Assembly (NCBI GenBank): GCA_963818855.1 | Contig: CAWFUH010000007.1 | Coordinates: 124,001 to 188,000 of the forward strand | Source of the DNA: Bog-159 sp963818855 | Lineage (GTDB): Bacteria > Acidobacteriota > Terriglobia > Bryobacterales > Bryobacteraceae | DNA: 64,000 bases | Direction: 5' to 3' | Shown: positions 55,826 through 63,123 of the stretch, piece by piece | Layout of the letters: each line of letters opens with the position of its first letter | Position numbering within the stretch: the stretch's first letter is position 1 | Translations under genes and position numbers: made by a program | The notes under the pieces: model-generated | The model's database searches: none | What the model was told of the DNA's origin: nothing | Seen by the model: only the letters and a program-made list of their open reading frames with translations

Positions 55826-57145
55826 ATGCCAAAATCTACCGATTTGCGATCCGGCCAAGCCACCCTGATGGTGACCCTGTCGCTAACCTTGATCCTGGGA
55901 ATGCTGGGTCTGGCCGTAGACTTAGGATGGGCCTACTACCGGCAGCAGGCAGCCCAGGCAGCCGCCGATGCCGCGGTCGCGGCAGCCGTGCGCGCGGCCG
56001 TCAACACGGCTCCCAGCGGGCCGTCGTGCGGCAATGCGGCCATCTTCTGCGGGGCGGCTACCAACTGCCCGGCCACCGCGCCCGGCACCGCCTCTACCAA
56101 TTTCGACAATGCCTGCATGCTGGCTTCCGCCAACGGATTCACCACATCCGGAATCGACACAGTCAGCGTGCAGGCCGGTACCACCAGTCCGGTGCCCACC
56201 GTCTCCGGACTAACTCCCGCCTACTGGGTAATCGTGCGCGTCAAGGAGTCGCTGCCGGCGCTGTTTGGCGCGGCCTTCGCGCGCGGCGGCTTTACTCCCG
56301 GCGCTATCGCCACCGCGGCCGCGAGCGGCAGCGCCGCCTCCGGAACTTGCGTCTACGTTCTCGATCCCAGCGGAAACGATGCTTTCGAGGCGGCCAATGG
56401 AGCCTCGGTGAATCTGGGATGCGGCGTCTACGTCGATTCGAATAATGCCACCGCGGCCATGTACGTCACCGGCGGCGCTTCCGTCACGTCCACGTTCATC
56501 AAAGTCGCCGGCGCGTTCAAGGAAGATAACGGCGGCACCACCAGCGTAACGCCCACCACCGGCGCAACTTCCGTCGCGGACCCGTTCGCCGGCCTTCCAT
56601 CGCCTACCCCGGCCCCCAGTTGCCAGTCCGGCGACTTCACGGCCTGGCAGGCGACTCCGTATACGCCCGTCCCGGGTACGTATTGTGGCTTCTCCCTGGC
56701 CAACGGCATGGCCCTGCAGATGAGTCCGGGAACCTATATCGTAGACGGAGGAACCTTCAGCATACAAGGCGGCGCGACCGTCACCTCTTCCGGCGGCGTG
56801 ATGATCTATCTGACCAACGGTGCCACCGTCAACATCGCCAATGGAGCAAGCGTGACCCTGTCCGCGCAGGCCTCGGGAACCTATCAAGGGGTGCTCTTTT
56901 ATCAGGATCGTTCCATGCTGTCGCCCGGTGCCAGTACATTTGCCGGAGGCGCCACCATGAATCTGACGGGATCTCTATATCTTCCGCATGCCACTCTCGA
57001 CATCAACAACGGCGCCGCGGTCGGCAATACCATGGCCATCGTCGCCGACATGGTCAATTTCCAGGGCGGCGCGCACATCCTCGCCGATGCCGGCGGCACC
57101 AAAACCGGACTGAGCGCAGGATATACCGTGTCGATGATTCAGTAA
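55826..57145 (+). CDS. TadG-like (Flp pilus assembly TadE/G) protein with solenoid-like C-terminal domain
   Basis: A 439-residue protein from the ATG at 55826, one base after the previous stop. Residues 8-42 (RSGQATLMVTLSLTLILG, DLGWAYYRQQAAQAAADAA) are the Tad N-terminal domain: one helix and an Ala-rich stalk. A Gly/Thr/Ala-rich region follows, and about 280-435 has short repeating strands (GGTFSIQGGATVTSS, NGATVNIANGASVTLS, FAGGATMNLTGSLYL) that suggest a parallel beta-helix. There is no VWA domain as in classical TadG. No TadA/B/C or CpaB genes are in the window. Confidence 0.8.
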   Translation: MPKSTDLRSGQATLMVTLSLTLILGMLGLAVDLGWAYYRQQAAQAAADAAVAAAVRAAVNTAPSGPSCGNAAIFCGAATNCPATAPGTASTNFDNACMLASANGFTTSGIDTVSVQAGTTSPVPTVSGLTPAYWVIVRVKESLPALFGAAFARGGFTPGAIATAAASGSAASGTCVYVLDPSGNDAFEAANGASVNLGCGVYVDSNNATAAMYVTGGASVTSTFIKVAGAFKEDNGGTTSVTPTTGATSVADPFAGLPSPTPAPSCQSGDFTAWQATPYTPVPGTYCGFSLANGMALQMSPGTYIVDGGTFSIQGGATVTSSGGVMIYLTNGATVNIANGASVTLSAQASGTYQGVLFYQDRSMLSPGASTFAGGATMNLTGSLYLPHATLDINNGAAVGNTMAIVADMVNFQGGAHILADAGGTKTGLSAGYTVSMIQ

Positions 57146-57270
57146 ATCCGATTGACCGGCCAGTCTTTGCCAGAGGGAACTCCAACGAATGACGTGATTT
57201 CAATCGCTCCAGCCATTCTTTTTATTTTGGTGACGTCACGATTGGCAGATCAACGGACGAAACGGCAGAA

Positions 57271-57313
57271 GTGGGGCAGACCTCCAGGTCTGCGCGGGTC
57301 CTCCAGGACCCGC
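57271..57313. repeat. Paired-hairpin repeat, copy 3
   Basis: Starts GTGGGGCAGACC; hairpins GCAGACCTCCAGGTCTGC and GCGGGTCCTCCAGGACCCGC directly follow one another. Identical to the first half of copy 2 (6588) in both stems. Confidence 0.88.
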
Positions 57314-57392
57314 ATTCTGCGTGCTGCTGTCAGCGTCAGCCCACAATCCCGCACCTCCACCCGCATGCGCTACAATGATCGGGTCCCTTGCC

Positions 57393-57797
57393 ATGGAACG
57401 AGCCAGCAGACTTTTCGGCAGGCTTACCGGCGGTGGCGGCCCCATCGACGCCGACGATCTGGCCCGCGCCGCGTGGCCCCTGGCCGTCGGCAAAAAAGTC
57501 GCCGCGCGCACCCGGGTCACCCGCATGGTGCGCAGCCGCCTGATCGTCGAAGTGGAAGATCCCGTCTGGAAAAAGCAACTGTTCGCGCTGTCCGCGCAGA
57601 TCCTGGCCAACCTCGAACGGCACCTGGGGCAGGGAATTATCGAAGATCTGGAATTCCGCGTCATGCCCCCCCGGCGCGATGCGCAGCGCGCCACCACCGC
57701 GCAGCCGGCGCTCGCTTCCTCCGACGAAGCCGATGAGATTGCCGACCCCGTCATGCGCCAGATGTACAAGCGTGCCCGCAAGAGGGCGCTGGCGTGA
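57393..57797 (+). CDS. DUF721 domain protein (DciA-like)
   Basis: A 134-residue protein from the ATG at 57393. The core LARAAWPLAVGKKVAARTRV, LIVEVEDPVWKKQLFAL and LGQGIIEDLEFRV matches the DUF721/DciA domain, a helicase loader-related fold in many bacteria. The last 40 residues are charged. It precedes gatC with a GTGA overlap; the role here is not obvious, and the DciA assignment is by domain family only. Confidence 0.75.
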   Translation: MERASRLFGRLTGGGGPIDADDLARAAWPLAVGKKVAARTRVTRMVRSRLIVEVEDPVWKKQLFALSAQILANLERHLGQGIIEDLEFRVMPPRRDAQRATTAQPALASSDEADEIADPVMRQMYKRARKRALA

Positions 57798-58093
57798 AGA
57801 TCACCGAAAAGGAGGTCCGCTACGTGGCGGAACTGGCCAATCTGGACCTCAGCGACGCGGAGGTGTACAAGCTCCAGGCCGATCTCGACGAGATTCTAGG
57901 CCATATCGCACGCCTGAACGAGGTCGACACCGCCGGTGTCGAGCCCATGGCGCAGGTGCTCTATGCCGCCGGGGATACCAACACCTGGCGCGAGGACCGC
58001 GCCTGCCCGACGCTCGGCACCGCTACCGCCCTGGCTAATGCGCCGCAATCCGGCGCCGGGTATTTCAAAGTGCCGAAGGTGATCGAACGCTGA
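57794..58093 (+). CDS. gatC: Aspartyl/glutamyl-tRNA(Asn/Gln) amidotransferase subunit C
   Basis: A 99-residue GatC with GTG start at 57794 overlapping the DUF721 stop (GTGA). Family marks: VRYVAELANLDLSDAEVYKL, LDEILGHIARLNEVDT, VEPMAQV and the closing YFKVPKVIE. It stabilises the GatA/GatB complex that transamidates misacylated Glu-tRNA(Gln) or Asp-tRNA(Asn). gatA follows 3 bases later; gatB is not in this window, which is usual. Confidence 0.95.
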   Translation: MKITEKEVRYVAELANLDLSDAEVYKLQADLDEILGHIARLNEVDTAGVEPMAQVLYAAGDTNTWREDRACPTLGTATALANAPQSGAGYFKVPKVIER

Positions 58094-58096
58094 CCC

Positions 58097-59533
58097 ATGC
58101 AGATTCCGTCGCTCACCATTGATGCAGTCGCCCAAGGCCTGCGGTCGCGCACCTTCAGTGCCGTGGAGTTAACCGGGGAGGCTCTCCAGTTCGCCGAGGC
58201 CCAGAACCCCGCCACCAACGCCTATCTGCGGTTCTCGCCCGAACGCGCGCTGGCCGCGGCTGCGCGTGTGGACCTCAAGATCGCGCGCGGCGAAGATCCC
58301 GGCCCGCTGGCGGGCGTGCCGGTAGCCGTTAAGGACGTGATCCTCACCCAGGGCCTGCGCACCACCTGCGGCTCCAGATTGCTGGCCAATTATGTGCCGC
58401 CCTACGATGCCACCGCCATCACCCGCCTGGAAGCCGCCGGCGGAATCATCCTGGGCAAAACCAATTGCGATGAGTTCGCCATGGGATCGTCGAACGAGAA
58501 TTCGGCTTTCGGACCGGTGCGTAACCCGCTCGCGCCGGATCGTGTGCCTGGTGGATCGAGCGGCGGTTCGGCCGCTGCCGTGGCCCAGGGTACCGCCACA
58601 TTAGCGCTGGGCTCCGATACCGGCGGGTCCATCCGCCAGCCCGCGTCTTTTTGCGGCGTGGTGGGCGTCACGCCGACTTACGGACGCGTCTCGCGTTACG
58701 GGCTCACCGCCTTCGCCAGTTCGCTCGATCACATTGGCCCGCTGGCGCGCACCGTGCGCGACGCCGCCCGGCTGCTCCAGATTATTGCCGGCCGCGATCC
58801 CCAGGACGCCACCTCGGCCGACGCTCCCGTACCGGATTATACGCAATCGATGGACGGCCAGGTGAAAGGGCTGAAGCTTGGATTGCCGCGCGAGTATCTA
58901 AAAGATTTGACCAGCGAAACCGGGGACCTGATCGCAGCCGGCGTCGCCACACTTCGCAACCTCGGCTGTGATGTGCGCGAGATCAGCCTGCCGGCGACCG
59001 ATTATGCCATCGCCTCCTATTACATCATCGCCACGGCGGAGGCCAGCTCGAACCTGGCGCGCTATGACGGCGTCCGCTACACCTCGCGCGCCGCGGATTC
59101 CGGCACCTTGAGCGCTATGTATCGCCACACGCGCGGCCAGGGATTTGGCGCCGAATGCAAGCGCCGAATCATGCTGGGAACTTATGTTTTAAGCGCGGGA
59201 TATTATGACGCCTACTATTTGAAAGCACAGAAAGTGCGCGCCCTGATTGCCCGCGATTTTGCCCGCGCTTTTTCCGAAGTGGACGCCATCGTGGCGCCGG
59301 TCTCGCCTTTTCCCGCCTTCAAGCTGGGCGAAAAAATCGATGACCCGCTGGCCATGTACCTATCGGATATTTACACGATTACCGGCTCGCTGGCCGGCAT
59401 TCCCTGCATGAGTGTGCCCTGCGGCAACACGTCTGCAGGCTTGCCGGTAGGAATGCAGATTCTGGCCAGGCATTTCGACGAGCCGGGTATGTTTCGCCTG
59501 GCCGATGCTTTCGAGCGCGCCCGTGCGAACTGA
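58097..59533 (+). CDS. gatA: Aspartyl/glutamyl-tRNA(Asn/Gln) amidotransferase subunit A
   Basis: A 478-residue amidase-family protein, full length. The Ser-cisSer-Lys triad is visible: Lys in VAVKDVILTQG, the cis-Ser in PGGSSGGSAAAVAQG, and the nucleophile in SDTGGSIRQPASFCG. The C-terminal YYLKAQKVRALIARDF block is also standard. It releases ammonia from glutamine for the GatB reaction. It sits directly after gatC in one operon; a paired-hairpin repeat follows its stop. Confidence 0.97.
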   Translation: MQIPSLTIDAVAQGLRSRTFSAVELTGEALQFAEAQNPATNAYLRFSPERALAAAARVDLKIARGEDPGPLAGVPVAVKDVILTQGLRTTCGSRLLANYVPPYDATAITRLEAAGGIILGKTNCDEFAMGSSNENSAFGPVRNPLAPDRVPGGSSGGSAAAVAQGTATLALGSDTGGSIRQPASFCGVVGVTPTYGRVSRYGLTAFASSLDHIGPLARTVRDAARLLQIIAGRDPQDATSADAPVPDYTQSMDGQVKGLKLGLPREYLKDLTSETGDLIAAGVATLRNLGCDVREISLPATDYAIASYYIIATAEASSNLARYDGVRYTSRAADSGTLSAMYRHTRGQGFGAECKRRIMLGTYVLSAGYYDAYYLKAQKVRALIARDFARAFSEVDAIVAPVSPFPAFKLGEKIDDPLAMYLSDIYTITGSLAGIPCMSVPCGNTSAGLPVGMQILARHFDEPGMFRLADAFERARAN

Positions 59534-59544
59534 TGTGCATAAAT

Positions 59545-59584
59545 GTGGGGCAGGCACTCTGCCTGCGGCGGCCCCTCAGGCCGC
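59545..59584. repeat. Paired-hairpin repeat, copy 4 (diverged)
   Basis: Starts GTGGGGCAGGC; two stems GCAGGCACTCTGCCTGC and GCGGCCCCTCAGGCCGC. Layout as in copy 3, but the stem sequences have changed with both arms co-varying, which points to selection on pairing. Located just after gatA. Confidence 0.75.
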
Positions 59585-59627
59585 TAACTTCCCGTACTTT
59601 AATTCTTGGAGATGAATGGAGATCGAT

Positions 59628-60239
59628 ATGCCCTTTACGCTTCCCCCGCTTCCCTACGCCCCTGATGCTCTGGAGGTTTCCATCGACAAAGTCACCATGG
59701 AAATCCATCATGGCAAGCACCATGGTGCTTACGTAACCAACTTGAACAAGGCGCTCGAATCGGCGCCTGATTTGGCCGGCAAGAGTGTCGAGGAACTGCT
59801 GGCTAATAACTGCGCCATTGTGCCGGAGAATATCCGCACGGCCGTGCGCAATAACGGCGGTGGCCACATCAACCACTCCATGTTCTGGACCATCATGGGA
59901 CCGGGCGCCGGCGGCGCGCCCGTTGGTCACGTGGCCGAAGCCATCACCGGCACATTCGGCGGTTTTGACCAATTCAAAGAAAAGTTGCAAACCGCCGGTA
60001 TGGGTCGATTCGGTTCCGGCTGGGCTTGGCTGGTTTCAAGCCACGGCAAGGTCGAGATTGCCTCGACGGCGAACCAGGACAGCCCCGTCATGGAGGGCAA
60101 ATATCCCATCATGGGAGTGGATGTCTGGGAGCACGCCTACTATTTGAGATATCAAAACCGCCGCGCGGACTACCTGGGAGCCTGGTGGAATGTGGTGAAT
60201 TGGCCCGCGATCGAGGCTCGATTCAACTCACATAAATAA
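59628..60239 (+). CDS. sodA: Superoxide dismutase, Fe/Mn family
   Basis: A 203-residue SOD from the ATG at 59628, with GGAG six bases upstream; an ATG at 59616 adds four residues. Metal ligands: His in EIHHGKHHGAYV, His in GGHINHSMFW, Asp and His in MGVDVWEHAYYL. FGSGWAWLV and GGG-HINHSMFW fit the manganese-type pattern better than the iron type, but the metal is not certain. Dismutates superoxide in the cytoplasm. The gene is followed by a strong hairpin. Confidence 0.93.
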   Translation: MPFTLPPLPYAPDALEVSIDKVTMEIHHGKHHGAYVTNLNKALESAPDLAGKSVEELLANNCAIVPENIRTAVRNNGGGHINHSMFWTIMGPGAGGAPVGHVAEAITGTFGGFDQFKEKLQTAGMGRFGSGWAWLVSSHGKVEIASTANQDSPVMEGKYPIMGVDVWEHAYYLRYQNRRADYLGAWWNVVNWPAIEARFNSHK

Positions 60240-60252
60240 CCCGGCCAATAAC

Positions 60253-60289
60253 CGGCCCATAAGCGGCCCATAAGCGGCCCATAAGCGGC
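60253..60289. repeat. Tandem 11-bp repeat after sodA
   Basis: CGGCCCATAAG is repeated three times in a row, with a degenerate unit CGGCCAATAAC before it and CGGC after it. Located between the sodA stop and the hairpin. Confidence 0.8.
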
Positions 60290-60310
60290 AAGGTAAGAAT
60301 TACGCTTTCG

Positions 60311-60359
60311 GTAATCCGCCTCGGGGATTGATTCTAATCACTCCCCGAGGCTGGATTAC
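60311..60359. terminator. Long hairpin between convergent genes, probable bidirectional terminator
   Basis: GTAATCC, CCTCGGGGA and TGATT pair with AATCA, TCCCCGAGG and GGATTAC, separated by one or two bulged bases each. The stem is about 21 pairs with a 2-base tip. No U-tract follows on either side. It lies between sodA and the minus-strand gene at 60459. Confidence 0.65.
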
Positions 60360-60458
60360 TATCTTTAGTAAGCGTGTGAACCCCCGATATGTAGAAAATC
60401 CAGGGTAAAAAGTACCTATTTCTTTCCCAATGGCAAAAAAGACGGTCCAGCCGGTTTT

Positions 60459-60710
60459 TTAGGCCGCTGAAGCCGCCGTCATCACCAGGGGTTGTGACGG
60501 CTCTTCAACCGCCTTTCGCCCCGCCCAATATTTGCGCATCCGTTCCGAAACCTCCTGCCGTTCCTCTGGGCTCATAAACTTACGACCCCGACGCGACGGA
60601 GCGAAGGTCACCGGAAAAGGATTTTCCCGAAGCTGCTCGAGGGATGAGATTACCCTGTCGAGCCGCGCCTTTTCCTCGTAAAGTTCAGCGATTGTCTTGC
60701 TTAAATCCAT
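60459..60710 (-). CDS. Small coiled-coil protein of unknown function
   Basis: An 83-residue protein. Residues 1-30 (LSKTIAELYEEKARLDRVIS) are a predicted coiled coil, and RRGRKFMSPEERQEVSERMR plus KYWAGRK is a strongly basic region that could bind nucleic acid. Small proteins of this type are common in Acidobacteria; I do not assign a family. Confidence 0.65.
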   Translation of the reverse strand: MDLSKTIAELYEEKARLDRVISSLEQLRENPFPVTFAPSRRGRKFMSPEERQEVSERMRKYWAGRKAVEEPSQPLVMTAASAA

Positions 60711-60750
60711 GCGTAATCGTTTTGCAATTCAATTGCCGCAAAACGCACAC

Positions 60751-60963
60751 TTAGCGGCGCAAAAACCAAAACAATAAGGAAAGGACCGCGCTGAGCAGCA
60801 GGCAGGTCACCACTGGAAAATAGAAACTGCTATTCTTTCCATGCAGATAGATGTCGCCGGGAAGATGCCCGAGTCGCAACGGCGACTTTTCACCAATCGT
60901 CAGAAGCAGTCCCAGGACCACCAGGACTATGCCTAGCGTAATTAGCAAGCGACCGATGCTCAT
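60751..60963 (-). CDS. DUF2905 family membrane protein
   Basis: A 70-residue protein with two membrane helices (about 5-25 and 48-66). The loop SPLRLGHLPGDIYLHGKNSS is the DUF2905 signature (G-x-LPGDI). Function unknown. It follows the methylmalonyl-CoA mutase genes by 15 bases on the same strand, so it may be their last co-transcribed gene. Confidence 0.88.
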   Translation of the reverse strand: MSIGRLLITLGIVLVVLGLLLTIGEKSPLRLGHLPGDIYLHGKNSSFYFPVVTCLLLSAVLSLLFWFLRR

Positions 60964-60978
60964 TTCAACCGCACGCGT

Positions 60979-61419
60979 TCAACCCACCCCACCCCACACT
61001 GACCGCCTCACAAAATCTACAATCGCGTCCAGCGACGCCCCCGGCTGAAAGATCGCCGCCACACCCTTCCGCTTGAGCGCATCCGCATCCTCGTCTGGTA
61101 CGATTCCGCCCACAATCACCTTTACATCCAGCATGTCCTTTTCCCGCAGCAGATCCATGACGCGCGGCACAATGGCGTTGTGCGCGCCCGAAAGAATCGA
61201 GAGCCCGATCACCTGCACGTCTTCCTGCAGCGCTGCGTTGACGATCATTTCCGGCGTCTGCCGCAGACCGGTATAGATCACCTCCATGCCAGCGTCCCGC
61301 AGCGCCCGCGCAATCACTTTGGCGCCCCGGTCGTGGCCATCCAGACCCGGTTTGGCCACCAGCACCCGAATCGGCGCTCGCATCGCCACTGGCATCGGCA
61401 CTTGCAGCGGAGGATTCAT
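60979..61419 (-). CDS. Methylmalonyl-CoA mutase, cobalamin-binding subunit
   Basis: A 146-residue B12-binding domain protein; translation may begin at 61419 or at the ATG at 61383. VLVAKPGLDGHDRGAKVIAR gives the DxHxxG motif whose His ligates cobalt, and IGLSILSGAHN and GGIVPDEDADAL complete the domain. It is the small subunit of a split methylmalonyl-CoA mutase; succinyl-CoA and methylmalonyl-CoA are interconverted. The large subunit stop abuts this start (TAAATG), so translation is likely coupled. Confidence 0.92.
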   Translation of the reverse strand: MNPPLQVPMPVAMRAPIRVLVAKPGLDGHDRGAKVIARALRDAGMEVIYTGLRQTPEMIVNAALQEDVQVIGLSILSGAHNAIVPRVMDLLREKDMLDVKVIVGGIVPDEDADALKRKGVAAIFQPGASLDAIVDFVRRSVWGGVG

Positions 61420-63012
61420 TTAGATGTGCGCCGTTTCCTGGTACGTCCCAAACACCTCGCGCAGCGCATCGCAGATCTCGCCCAGCGTGGCATATGCGCG
61501 CACCGCATCCAAGATGAAAGGCATCGTATTCTCCGTACCTTCCGCCGCCCGCTTCAACGTCGCCAGCGCCTTGCTGACGCGCCCGTTATCCCGCCGCGCG
61601 CGCAACGCCGCCAGTTTCTTCGTCTGGTGCTCTTCCGCCGTCTGGTCGATCTGCAGCAACTCGATGGGCTGGTCAGTGGACTGGAACGCGTTCACCCCCA
61701 CCACCAGTTTTTCCTTGGCTTCCACCGCGCGCTGGTATTGGTAGCTGGCGTTGGCGATCTCGGTTTGCGGGAAGCCCGTCTCGATGGCCCCGATCATCCC
61801 GCCCATCCCGTCGATCCGCCGGAAGTATGCTTGCGCGGCGTTTTCCATGTCGAGCGTCAGCCGCTCCACAAAATAGCTGCCGCCCAAAGGATCGGGCGTG
61901 TTCGTCACGCCGCTTTCATATCCCAGAATCTGTTGCGTGCGCAGAGCAATAGTCACGGCCTGCTCGCTCGGCAGCGCATAAGCCTCATCGAGCGAATTGG
62001 TGTGCAGCGATTGCGTTCCGCCCAGCACCGCCGCCATCGCCTGAATCGCCGTGCGCACCACGTTGTTATACGGCTGCTGCCATGTCAGCGAGCACCCGGC
62101 GGTCTGCGCATGAAAGCGCAGCTTCAGGCTGCGCTCGTCTTTCGCGCCGAAGCGCTCGCGCATGGCGTGCGCCCACAGCTTGCGCGCCGCGCGATACTTG
62201 GCGATTTCCTCGAAAAAATCGTTGTGCGCGTTAAAAAAGAAACTCAGCCGCGGCGCGAATTCATCCACCTGCATGCCCCGCTCGAGCCCCCACTCCACGT
62301 ACTCCATGCCGTCCCGCAGCGTGAAAGCCAATTCCTGCACCGCGGTCGACCCGGCCTCCCGAATATGGTACCCGCTGATCGAAATCGGATTGAATCGCGG
62401 CGTGTGCCGCGCGCCGAATTCGATCGTGTCCGTGACCAGCCGCATGGAGGGACGCGGCGGAAAAATATACTCCTTCTGCGCGATGTATTCCTTCAGGATG
62501 TCGTTCTGCAGCGTGCCGGATACCTTCTGCCAATCCACGCCCTGCTGCTCCGCCACCGCCAGGTACATCGCCCACAGCACCGCCGCCGGCGAGTTGATGG
62601 TCATCGAAACCGTGACATCCCCCAGCGGGATGCCGCGGAACAGAATTTCCATGTCTTCGAGCGATGAAATCGCCGCGCCGCACTTCCCCACTTCGCCTTC
62701 GGAAAGCGCGTGGTCGGCATCGTAGCCCATCAGCGTCGGCAGGTCGAAAGCCACCGACAGGCCGGTCTGCCCCTGCTCCAGCAGGTAGTGATAGCGGCGA
62801 TTGGTCTCCTCGGGCGTCGCGAACCCGGAGAACTGCCGCATGGTCCACAGCCGCCCGCGATACATGGATTCGTGGATGCCGCGCGTGTACGGAAACTCGC
62901 CGGGCGCCGCCAAATCCCGCCGCGGATCGAAATCCCCCAACTGCTCCGGCCCGTAAAGCGGCTCGATCGGCACCCCGCTGATGGTGGTGTACTGCTTCTC
63001 CGCGACAGCCAT
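61420..63012 (-). CDS. Methylmalonyl-CoA mutase, large (catalytic) subunit
   Basis: A 530-residue catalytic subunit of the split type. N-terminal YTTISGVPIEPLYGPEQL, then EFPYTRGIHESMYRGRLWTM, GLSVAFDLPTLMGYDADHAL, SISGYHIREAGSTAVQELAF, RFHAQTAGCSLTWQQPYNN and LHTNSLDEAYALPSEQA. All belong to the TIM-barrel mutase core. Together with the B12 subunit it forms the enzyme for propionate or succinate carbon flow. No epimerase, MeaB or acyl-CoA carboxylase gene is within the window. A paired-hairpin repeat lies upstream. Confidence 0.95.
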   Translation of the reverse strand: MAVAEKQYTTISGVPIEPLYGPEQLGDFDPRRDLAAPGEFPYTRGIHESMYRGRLWTMRQFSGFATPEETNRRYHYLLEQGQTGLSVAFDLPTLMGYDADHALSEGEVGKCGAAISSLEDMEILFRGIPLGDVTVSMTINSPAAVLWAMYLAVAEQQGVDWQKVSGTLQNDILKEYIAQKEYIFPPRPSMRLVTDTIEFGARHTPRFNPISISGYHIREAGSTAVQELAFTLRDGMEYVEWGLERGMQVDEFAPRLSFFFNAHNDFFEEIAKYRAARKLWAHAMRERFGAKDERSLKLRFHAQTAGCSLTWQQPYNNVVRTAIQAMAAVLGGTQSLHTNSLDEAYALPSEQAVTIALRTQQILGYESGVTNTPDPLGGSYFVERLTLDMENAAQAYFRRIDGMGGMIGAIETGFPQTEIANASYQYQRAVEAKEKLVVGVNAFQSTDQPIELLQIDQTAEEHQTKKLAALRARRDNGRVSKALATLKRAAEGTENTMPFILDAVRAYATLGEICDALREVFGTYQETAHI

Positions 63013-63038
63013 GTCCCCATCTTAGCGAACCTGCTGGT

Positions 63039-63118
63039 GTGGGGCAGGACTCCAGTCCTGCGCGGGTCCTCCAGGACCCGCCCTTCGCATCCGGGCACGC
63101 ACTGGCCGACGTGGACGG
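63039..63118. repeat. Paired-hairpin repeat, copy 5
   Basis: Starts GTGGGGCAGGACTCCAGTCC, then GCGGGTCCTCCAGGACCCGC and, after a gap, GGCCGACGTGGACGGC. Same family as the copies at 2504, 6588, 57271 and 59545. Confidence 0.85.
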
Positions 63119-63123
63119 CTCCG

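Noticed and set aside
61180..62667. 495-codon open frame on the plus strand opposite the methylmalonyl-CoA mutase gene
   Set aside because: It is the antisense shadow of a well-conserved gene in GC-rich DNA, His/Arg-rich, with no domain or Shine-Dalgarno.
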